A stretch of DNA of 23,602 bases from Balamuthia mandrillaris (taxonomy: Eukaryota; Discosea; Longamoebia; Balamuthiidae), in contig JAVKOQ010000617.1 in NCBI GenBank assembly GCA_031835245.1, forward strand, positions 1-23,602. The letters run 5' to 3'. The notes under the pieces were generated by a model. The model was not told the DNA's origin and ran no database searches. It worked only from the letters and a program-made list of their open reading frames with translations. This document shows positions 1-8,891 of this stretch, piece by piece (position 1 is the first letter of the stretch; each line of letters opens with the position of its first letter). The translations under genes and the position numbers were made by a program.

Positions 1-1459
1 GAGTAATATCTCTGATAGTGCCGAAGCCTCGGAAAAGCTCGGCGATCTGTGCTTTTGTGCAAGAGAATGGCAAGTTCTTAACATAGAGGGAGGGAGGAAG
101 TGCCTCTGTAAGTATTTCAGAAACGTTAGTTTATCAAGAAGTAAAACAAGGCAAACAAGGCAAAGACGTACTCGTAGCCCCAGACTCGTTAGGCAATTCG
201 GCGGCGTCGGCTTTGGGGGAGGCAGTGGGAGAAGTCACTGCAGCGGCTGCAGCGGAGGTAGGAGAGGTCATTACAGTGGGGCGCGTTTTAGAGGAGAGGG
301 GGGCCGCAGGCGCAGGCGTGTCAGCGTTTTGGGCGGCAAGGGCAGCCCATGACTTTGGTGGAGAAGGAGCCTGCCGTTGTTGAGGGGTCTGCTGTTTGGC
401 CTCGGCAGGGGTGGGTGAGGAAGAAGGCACTGGGGAGCCTTCTGTGGAGGGCTGTTGTGGTTGCTTTTGCTGTTGCTGTTTTTGGACGGCTCCCTTGTTA
501 GCTCCTTTGGTGTTGTTGGATTCGCCAGCAGCAGCGGTCGTGGCTTCAGTCTTGGGTTGAGTGGTAGCAGCGGGAGGAACAGCCTTCTTTTGTTGTTGTT
601 TGGCAGGCTCGCTGGAGGCGGCTGTAGCCGGCTGCTTGGGTTGTTGGGTTGTGGCTGGGGTTGAGGCACTGTCCTCAGCGGGCGCAGCCTTCTCTGCTTT
701 TGGGGCTGCTTTCTCTTCGGGTTCTACTTATTTTGATAGAAATAGAAGAAAAGGAATAAGACAAAAAAAATAAAGGGAGAAAAAAAGCTGAACAGGCTGT
801 ACTACTAACCAGAGACGCCATTAGTAGCGGCCACGGGAACAGCAGTTGCTTCCTGTTGGGAAGACTTAGTAGGAGTGGTAGGAGAGGAAAGAGAGTCTGT
901 GGCCGTAGAGGAGGCGGTGGCCGCAGGAGCAGAGGTAGTGGCTTGTGCAGGGGAGGCAGTGGTGGGGGCGACAGCAGGCGCAGCGGCGGGCCTGTCCTTG
1001 AAGAAGCGGAGAATGTCGTTGCGGACGTAGTAGCCAGAGGGTTGTTGCACGGCGAGCACAAAGGTTTGCACAAACTCGCGGGGAGCCTGGCCCTCATTGT
1101 TCAGTGTGCCCTTGACCATGAGCAGCACGCCCTGCTGCAGGGAGTACTGAGCCTCAACCACGGAGAGGTGGACTTTGCAGTTTGTGTAGCCGAGTTCCGT
1201 GATCCTTTGGTTGATGGCCTATTTTTGTTGCTTTTTAGTTTAGATTTATGTGGTAAACAAACAAAGAGAGGGGAAAAGCGAAAAGTACCTGATCACCGAT
1301 AACAGGAGAGGCAGACTCGCCCTCAATGGCATGAGAAAAAATGGAGTCCTTCTTGTAAAACTTGTGGAGGGACTCCGGCTCATTGTGCAACAAAGTGTAG
1401 TAGTTCATGATGAAGTGCTTGCCGACAAGGGAAGCGGGCACTGGGTCTTGGCTACTCAT
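1..1459 (-). CDS. G3BP-like protein: NTF2-like domain, low-complexity linker, RRM (3' end outside window)
   Basis: Exons on the minus strand are 1459-1289, 1218-810, 723-172 and 105 to beyond base 1; all phases close. The start ATG (1459-1457) opens MSSQDPVPASLVGKHFIMNY, the N-terminal helix of an NTF2-like fold; exon 2 carries the rest, including REFVQTFVLAVQQPSGYYV and NDILRFF. Exon 3 is a Q/P/A/E-rich low-complexity linker of about 180 residues. Exon 4 opens an RRM with RNP2-like LYVKNLPF and is cut by the window edge. NTF2 + disordered linker + RRM is the architecture of G3BP/Rasputin and yeast Bre5-type proteins, which are cytoplasmic RNA-binding proteins of stress granules and ubiquitin protease complexes. 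The assignment rests on architecture and NTF2 resemblance; the RGG tail usual in G3BP cannot be seen here. Confidence 0.87.
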
Positions 1460-2127
1460 TTTTGTGTGTTTTTTCTATGGAGGAACGCGCCTTTGTTAAC
1501 CGCAAAAGTTTTTCGCACCCACATCATGAAAACACAACAACAACAAAGCATCCAAAACAAAAATGAAAGTGAAACACTAAAAGAGGGGAGAAAAAAAAAC
1601 CAGTGCGAGTCGCAGAGAGATCAAGAAACAAAAATGAATTTAAAAAAAACACACAAAAACCGCATCCATGAAAAAGAACGGCTCAAGCGCAGAAGAAGAA
1701 AAAAAACCAACCTGATGATGCAACGTTTAAACAGCGTGGAGATCAACAACCAAACAACCCCCCCCTTGTGCGTGTATGCGTGTGTGGCGTTTCTTTTCTT
1801 TTTTTTTTTTTGCCCCCCTGCGCGCGCGTTCGTCTCCGCTACTTTTTCTCTGCACCCCAATTTTTTTTTTTTGGCGTTCCGACAAAATTTTTCATTTGAG
1901 GGGTCGTGATCGATCTCAAATTGGGTCCATTACACGTCACCATTTTTAATATTCGTGACGACACGAAAACCTTCTTCGCCCTTCTCCTCTCTCGTCTCTG
2001 TTTTCCTCTCTCGTCTCCGCTCTCTCTCTTTCTCTTTCTCTTTCTCTCTGCTTGTGCAGTAGGGCATTTCTTTTCTCTTTTTTTTCTTCCATAAATAATT
2101 GGCAAAGCAAAAAAAAAAAAGTTAAAG
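1460..2127. promoter_or_regulatory. Spacer between UTP15 and the G3BP-like gene; promoter of the latter
   Basis: I see no credible gene in these 668 bases. The part next to the G3BP-like ATG is A-rich, the middle holds T runs and pyrimidine tracts (1800-1810, 1861-1872, 1980-2050). A compact block at 1907-1971 contains GATCGATCTC and the inverted repeat TTCGTG-acga-CACGAA (1952-1967), which resembles an element at 20503-20522. Small open frames here are low complexity and have no family resemblance. Confidence 0.5.
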
Positions 2128-4529
2128 TTAGGAAGAGGCAAGGTTGGGAGAAGCGGAGGAGACAGCGGCAGAGGAGATGAGCATGTCCAGGCTGCCCATC
2201 AGTTCGAACAACTGCTTCTCGAATCGAATTTCGTTTTTCAGCTTTCTTTGCAGCTTGTAAAGCATTTCGTCTGTTACTATTGATTGCCCTATTACTCCCA
2301 TGTATTGATCTGGTTTTTTTGCTTTCATGTTAGAGTGAAGGAAAGAAAAGAAATAGAAGAGACCAGAAGGAGAAAGAATGGGCACGAACGTGAAGACAAC
2401 AAATATAAGAATGAAAGAAGTAAAACGTTACCTAAAACAAGGTTGCAGGTATGAATGAGCAGTTGAGCATACCGAGGGTTTGTGATGTGAGCGTTTAAGT
2501 ACTCCAGCAATGGTTGGAGAGCGATTTCATCACGTCCAGAGACAGCAATGGAAAGTCCATGTCGCGTTCGTAGTTCTCGCAAAATACTGTAAACTACAAC
2601 GGGATCTTTGGTCTTGTAGAAGCCAGAAAATAAGGAAAACGAAAAAGTCAAAAGAAAGAAAAAACAGAGCGCTCACAAAAGAGAAAGAGAGAGAGAGAGA
2701 GAAACGAACCTCCAAGGCAGCATCAAGAGCATCCCTGTATTGGAACTTGCGAAGGTACTTATCGTATTCTTGCAACTTTTGTTTGGCCTGATGTTCCACT
2801 ATAAAGTCCTCTTTAGAGGGCTTCTCGTTCTTGCCACGCATAAAATAGCGATAGGTGCCACCATGCAGGGCTTTAGCCCTACGTTTGTGGATCTGGTCGG
2901 AGGACATGGAGATTTGACGATGCCGAATAGACAGCATTCCATCAGCCATACCTGTTACCAGTTGTGTATTGTCCGCCTGTTTTAGAGTAAGTAAAAGCAA
3001 AAGCGATCAGAAAAGAAAAAATGAACATAACCAAACAAACAAACAGATAACACGAGAGAAATGGACAGAAAAAACATACCGACAAAGCAGAAGACAGAAT
3101 AGGAGCGCTGTATTTGATGCTGTGGACGACAGAATAATCAGCAACATCGTAGATCTTCAGATGTTGATCTAAAGAGCCACTAATCAAACGTGTGTAGTCC
3201 CCCTATAAATGTTTCACATATGGATTATGCAAGAGAAGTGAAGAGCAGTAGGACAAATAGAATGAGGAGAGAGCATACGTTGAAGGCAAGTGTGGTAATA
3301 GCCTTTTGATGATTAGAAACGCTGTGTAACAGCCGACCACCTCCGAGAATGTCCCAAACTTTCATCACATTGTTGGATCCTTTTGTTTTTTTTTTTAAGG
3401 AGAATGAGAGAGAGAAATGGTTGAGAAATAGAGAGAAGAGATCAACAACAAGAGTGGATGCCGTACCGGCAGTGACGGCAATACCGCCAGAAGGAAAGAA
3501 AATAACAGCCTCCACGGGATCTCCGTGGTCGATGTTCACAGCCACTTTGTTCTGTCGAGTATCCCAAACTTTGACCGTGTGATCATAGGAACCAGTTACC
3601 CACAAATCAGGACTCGATGCCACCACCGCTCCACAGCGAATGTAATCCTTGGAAGAGAGTAAGACGAAATGATCGAGGAGAGGAAAGAAGAGAGCAGCAG
3701 TCCATGGAGCAGAACGAGAGAGTAGACGAAAGTAGAGAGTGTGTGTACCTCGTGTCCCTCCAAAACTTGAATTTCCTTTTCGACAGGCAGATCCCACACA
3801 CGAGCGGTTTTGTCATCGGAGGCGGAGAACACGTGAACGTTGTCCGGCGAGAACTTGGTGACATGGACAGGTCTGTTCACAACAACAACAACCACAACAG
3901 AGAGAGTGTGAGAGAGCAATGAGTGAAAAGAGAATGAGCAAAGAGACACTGAAAGGAACAAAGCAGAAGAGAAGCAGAGAAGCGGAGGAGAGAAGCAGAG
4001 AACGAGCGAACGGGAGAAACAGAGAAAAAATGAAGAGAAAAAAAAAGCAAGAGAGGAAAAGGGCACCCAATGTGGCCTTTGAAGATTCGGAGAATGGCAC
4101 GACTGGAGAGGTCAAAGATCTTAACGTCCGGCAGCTCACCGCCAGCCACCATCAATTTGCCGTCACCGCGGTACGAGGCGGAGTAGGCAATGTCCTTGAA
4201 GCGAGAGATGGTCTTGGTGATGGTGTGTGTGGTCGGGCTGAAGATCTGGACGCGAGTGGAGCTGGTCACAGCGCAGTTGTAGGGCTCCACCGGAGAGAAC
4301 TCCACATGCGTGACCGCGGCGTGTTGCTTTAACAGAATCGGAAACTGTTTTTTTTTAAACAAAGAGAGAAAAAGAGTTAATCAAAAGAGAAGAAGAATGA
4401 TAGATGGATGGGATTGGTGTGAGATGAGGAAATTACCTTGAACTCTTTCCAGTGTCGGGCTTCGGCAGAGTCACGTCCGGGAAGTGCCGGAAACTGCTGG
4501 ATCTCAACCTTGCGGTACTGTCCCGCCAT
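2128..4529 (-). CDS. UTP15: U3 small nucleolar RNA-associated protein 15 (UTP15), WD40 SSU processome subunit
   Basis: Nine exons: 4529-4437, 4344-4067, 3872-3749, 3647-3467, 3379-3279, 3202-3080, 2976-2710, 2612-2432 and 2309-2128, coding 509 aa, close to the usual length of about 515. The N-terminus MAGQYRKVEIQQFPALPG is typical of the family. WD40 blades follow, with repeat ends such as ARVWDLP, VKVWDTR, MKVWDIL and LKIYDVA. After the propeller come a basic segment (HKRRAKALHGGTYRYFMRG) and the C-terminal helical domain with FQYRDALDAAL and YMGVIGQS, typical of UTP15 C-termini. Known role: the t-UTP/UtpA subcomplex in the nucleolus, coupling rDNA transcription to 18S pre-rRNA processing. 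The start of exon 9 is the least certain junction: AG ending at 2310 gives the better family match, and an in-phase AG lies slightly upstream. Confidence 0.95.
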
Positions 4530-4671
4530 CTCTCTTCTCTTCTTTCTTTTTTCTTTCTGTTTTTTTCCTTGTTTTATTCTATTGTTGATAATTTTGTATA
4601 TATGTTGATAATATTTTTGATTGTTGAATTTTATCAAACTTTTAATATTTTCAGTAAAATTTCATAAAAAA

Positions 4672-4690
4672 CGATATTTGTCGATATTTT
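4672..4690. promoter_or_regulatory. Duplicated CGATATTT motif upstream of UTP15
   Basis: CGATATTT occurs twice, at 4672-4679 and 4682-4689, and the second lies in TTTGTCGATAT (4677-4687). The same 11-mer occurs at 6845-6855 upstream of the next gene. It sits about 150 bp before the UTP15 start codon in an AT-rich spacer. A regulatory role is inference. Confidence 0.3.
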
Positions 4691-4692
4691 AA

Positions 4693-4698
4693 AACGAT

Positions 4699-4768
<70 letters not shown>
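4693..4768. repeat. (GA)n microsatellite in the 3' flank of the C2-domain gene
   Basis: An almost pure GA dinucleotide tract, with one small break near 4711, begins directly after AACGATGA. It lies between the stop codon of the C2-domain gene and the start of UTP15. Both genes are on the minus strand, so it is CT-rich in the sense of transcription. Confidence 0.95.
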
Positions 4769-4771
<3 letters not shown>

Positions 4772-4789
4772 AGCAAAACTTATTGTAGT

Positions 4790-6782
4790 TTACATGATCT
4801 TGTTTACAATGTAGAGAAGCAGCATCACCACCAGCACCATCACTATTGGTGCCAACGGGGAGGAAGAGGGTCGAGCAGCAGCAGGCGAAGAAGCCACCAC
4901 TTGATCCGCTTCTTCTTTTGCTTCTCTTCTGTTTCCTTTGGCCCTTCGTCGAGCAGTATTTCTTCCCTCGCCGTCTCCGTTTTCTCCTTCTCCAGGAGAA
5001 GCCGAATCAGAAGAAGCAGCAGGCGGCAACGCAGCCAACATGTTATCCACCGCTTGTGAGGGAGTAACAACCCGTTCCACTGATGTTCTTCGTTTCTTAT
5101 CTCTACTCTCGTTATACTCTCCCAACTCTTCGATCATTATTCTCAACCGCTCGTCAAAGTCCTCTCCTAAATAAAAGTACTTGGGTCCATAGTCCGAGAA
5201 GAAGTTCACCTTGGCTCGCAGATCCTCCATTTCATCGTCCATCGTCCGTTGGAGCTCCGCCCTCTGCTGCAGCGCCTCCTCCTTTCTCTCTCTCCAGGTG
5301 CCATGAGCGAGCGGTGTCTCCATCCAGCTGCGAGCCTCTGCCGTGCTGATGCGATAATGGTCCTGCTTCCAACGCTCCGTTGAGGCCATACCACTTTCTA
5401 TTCCCCGTTTAATCTCTCCTATCCACCCTTCCGTTTGTTGCTGAGTGGTGTTCATGAAGGAATAGATGTTGCTGCCAATGGGACTATCCCTTCCTTTTCC
5501 TGCTCGACGACTGCGTCGGCTTCCTTCTCCTGATCCTTCTTCTTTGTTGTAAGTCATAGTAAGCATGTCGGTCATGTCCATTTCCGTCGGGAACCGCTGA
5601 AAGATGTCCTGTCGGGCGGTCAGCAATGAGGGTCGATCATCGGAGGTGCTGCCTTTGCTTTCATCGTCGCTCTTTCTCTTCCTATCTCTGTCCCTTTCTT
5701 GTTGTGGGCTTCGTCTTGCTTCTTGTCTTTGTCTCTCTGAGTCGCTGTGGTAGGAAAAAAGGTCGTTGTGTTTGTCGAGCCTGTTTAAGCTTTCGGAGAA
5801 GGAAGGTGGATTGGATAATACGGAGGAGGTGGAGGAGGGCGAGGAGAGCATTTTACGAATGTTGGAAGGCACCTGGTCCATGCTGTGACGATAGAGCGCC
5901 CTTTGCCTTTGGGCTTCCGTCGTGCTCTGCTTGTTTTAAAAGAAGAAAGCAGAAGGACAAAGAAATTATAAGAAGAAGCAAGAAAGACTCAAAAAGAAAG
6001 GAGGTAAAAAAGAAGCATGAAGAATAAAAAAGAAATGACAAGAAGAGGAGAGCACAAAGGAGACAAAAGATAGAAGAACTTAGAATAAGGGTACCCGCAC
6101 GGAGGGTGAGGCAGAGGCCAGCTCCAAGCGAAGGTGTATTTCTCCTTTACATGTCTTCGCTTTCTTCAGAGTTCCTTCCGGGGGACCCAGCGAGAACCAC
6201 TCATCCACCGTGTCCTTCAGCTTGGAGAGTGCCAGCAGGATCTCTCCCTTGCACGTGTTGCGGACCGGCGTTTGGGCATAACAGCGTAAACGGAGCATAA
6301 GGCTGCTGGGCTTTCTTCCTTCCGGCAAAATACTAATAGCGGATCATTTGCTGTCAAGAAGAAGAAAGAAGAACAAGCACAAGAAGCACAGCAAGAACAG
6401 GAAGGACGATCAACCAACAACACAAACGACAAAAAAAAATATACAATACAATTGCATCTCCTCCTCCCAAAGGGGGTTGCTGCTCTTTGGAAGCTTTTTG
6501 GTGGTGCTGGAGTAGAGAACGTCGTTGGTTTTCTTGGTTTCTAGGGTCACATGGCAAAACAGCTGCCGCCGTTTCGCTCCCAGCGTACCCCGGCTGCTTC
6601 CTTTGCTGTCGCTCATATTTCTTCCCTCCACAACTTTTATATATATTTAAAAAAAAAAAACAAAAAACAATCAGATTTGCTGATGTACCAGAACGGTGTC
6701 TGACGGAGTGAAGTGACTACATACCTTGAATGAAGAATGTGCATGGCTTTTTGCGCGGCGGTTCCGTAGATGGCATCGACAT
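4790..6782 (-). CDS. C2-domain protein with C-terminal transmembrane anchor
   Basis: Four exons: 6782-6725, 6633-6450, 6332-6095 and 5926-4790; all phases close, giving 538 aa. Exon 1 codes MSMPSTEPPRKKPC and runs into FFIQVVEGRNM, a typical first strand of a C2 domain. Exon 2 holds LFCHVTLETKK and SSNPLWEEEMQF; exon 3 holds LMLRLRCYAQ, KLKDTVDEWFSLG and KGEIHLRLEL, the usual C2 ending at about residue 140. The aspartates that bind calcium in loops 1 and 3 are mostly missing, so calcium binding looks doubtful. About 370 residues of charged, Ser/Arg/Glu-rich, partly helical sequence follow. The last residues, PIVMVLVVMLLLYIVNKIM, form one transmembrane helix with no lumenal tail, suggesting tail anchoring in the ER, mitochondrial outer membrane or another membrane. 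A membrane tether or lipid-contact role is inference; no orthologue is recognised. Confidence 0.8.
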
Positions 6783-6980
6783 CTGATCATCTGATTTTTT
6801 ATTTTTTATTTTTTTTTTTTTTGCTTCCTCTCTTCCGTGGGATTTTTGTCGATATCAACGGACGTCATATATACCATAAACAGATAACGTTGACGCCATG
6901 AGGCCCATAAAAGGAATGGACAACTTTACGCGTTGGCCAAGAGGCGCTCGATTGCCCATGATTTGTTAAGCGAGAGATCG
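6783..6980. promoter_or_regulatory. Upstream region of the C2-domain gene
   Basis: This region holds a T-rich run (6795-6821) and TTTGTCGATAT at 6845-6855, about 65 bp before the start codon. The motif matches that upstream of UTP15. Further out are ACGTCATATATACC (6862-6875) and mixed sequence up to the purine minisatellite. No open frame here resembles a known protein. Confidence 0.35.
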
Positions 6981-7197
6981 CCAGAGAAGAGAAACGATGA
7001 AAGAGAAAGAGAAAGAGAAAGAGAAAGAGAAAGAGAAAGAGAAACGATGAAAGAGAAAGAGAAAGAGAAAGAGAAAGAGAAGAAGAAACGATGAAAGAGA
7101 AAGAGAAAGAGAAAGAGAAAGAGAAAGAGAAAGAGAAAGAGAAAGAGAAAGAGAAAGAGAAAGAGAAAGAGCAACGATGAAAGAAAAACGATGAAAA
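6981..7197. repeat. (GAGAAA)n minisatellite with AACGATGA interruptions
   Basis: About 200 bp of GAGAAA hexamers lie in blocks separated by AACGATGAAAGA at 6993, 7043, 7087, 7173 and 7187. It lies between the F-box gene stop and the C2-domain gene start, both on the minus strand. Its translated products are low complexity and are not genes. Confidence 0.95.
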
Positions 7198-7210
7198 GAA
7201 GAGAATGAGG

Positions 7211-7234
7211 AATATCCAAGTAAACTTGGATATT
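7211..7234. repeat. Perfect 10-bp inverted repeat, 4-nt loop
   Basis: AATATCCAAG (7211-7220) and CTTGGATATT (7225-7234) are perfect reverse complements around TAAA. The hairpin lies about 80 bp downstream of the F-box stop codon, so in the RNA it would sit in or just past the 3' UTR. No family is recognised. Confidence 0.85.
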
Positions 7235-7314
7235 ATATTATCCAACCCATGAAAAAAAGTCGTTATGAAAGTACATAGTTGAAAGACATAAAAGAGACAC
7301 CTCCAGCTTCGCCG

Positions 7315-8467
7315 TTACCTGAAAGACACTGACTGTTTGACAATGCGCATCTCGGGGAGTGCATAGCCCGTAGAAAAGACCATGGCAAAAGGAGCGGGAG
7401 GCGTTGGAAGCGTCTCCCCGACAGCTTCACCATCCAGCGCAAAGGAGACCGTGTTGGCCCTTCCGTCGATCCTCACCATGATGTCATAGCCTGCGTCCGT
7501 GGCAATCTGACTTACAAACGGATACCTGTCCAAGGGCTCCTTTATGTTAGGTTGAAGTGCGGAAGAATTATCGGTAAAGTATGCCTCGAGCTCTGCATCC
7601 GTCGAGCGTTTGGCCAAAGGAGGCGTTGCTCTATTGCTGGTGATGCCCTCCTTCCACTCTGAGCGGTAGATCTTCTTCTCAGCTATGCTCAGCACAACAG
7701 CGGGATAGAGCTCGGCCACACCACCTCCATTGGCCAAGTACCGGGTGGTGGTGAAGCGATGGAAGGACTCGGGGTTGTGGAACAGGCCCACCTCCCAATT
7801 CTTGCAAGCACGGAACTGAAGCTCCACCACTTTGCCTGCCCAGTCCATGAACATGGCCTTGTTCTCCTTCACCTCTGATTCTAGCCGCTTTTCTTTGGTT
7901 TGTTCGTGATAGTGGTCAGGATCCTGTAGGCCAGAAATGGAAGGCTCATTCTTCTTCTCTTCCACGACGGGCAGAGGTTGAAAGCCGGTCTTCTTCAGCT
8001 GGAGCTCCGTAGAGAGAATGGCCTTGGGACAACATCCCTTGTGAGCGTCTCGGCGTAACGTCTTGTAATCAGGGCTCAACAGGTGGTTGTGTCGGTGAGA
8101 AGCGGGTGGAAGCAAAACCTCGCCTCTGCAAAGCTTCTGAAGCGTTGAAGCCAAGTTTTCGGTTGTTGTCCTTTTGCTGCTTCTTCCTCTTCTGCTTCCT
8201 CGGCAGGAGGCAGGCCACCAAAGAGCTGGTGAAAGAAGTGTTGCCAAAGCATGTCATCAGTTGCGGCAGAGTGCCATCGCTTGTTGACCGAAAAACAGTG
8301 GTGCAAGGATGAAAAGTCCAGGAAGCAAAACACCGAAGCCTATGCATTCATTTTTTTGTTTGTTGTTGTTGGTGAGACGGAAAAAAAACACACCACTGCG
8401 GTGTGAGAGAGGGGAGGCGTACCAGCAGTTCGTTTGGTAGGTCGTCCCAAGCAGCGGCAGTCTCCAT
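7315..8467 (-). CDS. F-box protein with unrecognised C-terminal region (possibly SPRY-like end)
   Basis: Proposed exons are 8467-8423, 8339-8119 and 8074-7315, giving 341 aa. Exon 1 codes METAAAWDDLPNELL, and exon 2 continues ASVFCFLDFSSLHHC, FSVNKRWHSAATDDMLW and WLQRFRSF. Together they form a textbook F-box (LPxELL...VNxRW...LW), which normally binds SKP1 and brings substrates to an SCF ubiquitin ligase. A charged linker and a C-terminal region follow, including GYDIMVRIDGRANTVSFALD; its tail looks somewhat like the end of a SPRY/B30.2 domain, but I cannot assign it. The 44-nt second intron is the weak point: it is phase-consistent but shorter than the rest. The stop (7315-7317) overlaps a possible donor, so another 3' exon cannot be excluded. 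A LINE lies 27 bp upstream of the ATG. Confidence 0.75.
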
Positions 8468-8565
8468 TTGCCTCCTTTGCTTGCCCTTTGGGTGTTTTTT
8501 TTTTTTTTTTTTTTTTTTTTTGGAAATAGTTTATTGGCTATCTAGTGGGCTGGGCCGCTCAACCT

Positions 8566-8584
8566 CGTAGGTAGAATACCTACG
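8566..8584. repeat. Stem-loop near the LINE 3' end (7-bp stem, 5-nt loop)
   Basis: CGTAGGT (8566-8572) and ACCTACG (8578-8584) pair perfectly around AGAAT, 45-65 bases before the poly(A) tail on the element RNA. In some LINE clades the reverse transcriptase recognises a 3'-tail hairpin; that use here is inference. Confidence 0.8.
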
Positions 8585-8645
8585 GCACCGCTTACTGGCG
8601 TCAATGCCCATCGGGCAGAGTGCGTTGGGAGGCACATAGGTTGCT

Positions 8646-8743
8646 AGAGATCGCCTGTTACACGTTTTGAAGTTGGGAGGGTGTGGTGGGTGTGAGAGAT
8701 CGCTTGTTCCAAGTTTTGAAGTTGGGATGGTGTGGTAGATAGG
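8646..8743. repeat. 49-bp tandem duplication in the LINE 3' UTR
   Basis: Two adjacent copies, 8646-8694 and 8695-8743, both begin AGAGATCGC and share GTTTTGAAGTTGGGA. They differ at several positions, mostly near the end, so the duplication is not recent. Confidence 0.8.
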
Positions 8744-8891
8744 TTGGCTTCCATTGGAGGTGCAAAGGCAGATGTGTCATCCAGGCACGGATTCCGCTGG
8801 CAGTCCGCTGGCACCTGACCGGGCTGGCAGGTTTTAGGAGGTCTAACCTCCTGTGGGGTTTCCACTTTTTCGGGAAGGCCGCTCGGTTTTG

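Noticed and set aside
271-1097. Pro/Leu/Arg-rich open frames overlapping the G3BP-like exons
   Set aside because: They are out-of-frame shadows of the Ala/Pro/Gln-rich linker; the spliced frame carries the NTF2 and RRM signals.
6865-7245. Phe-Ser-Leu repeat open frames on the minus strand
   Set aside because: They are translations of the GAGAAA minisatellite, without other coding features.
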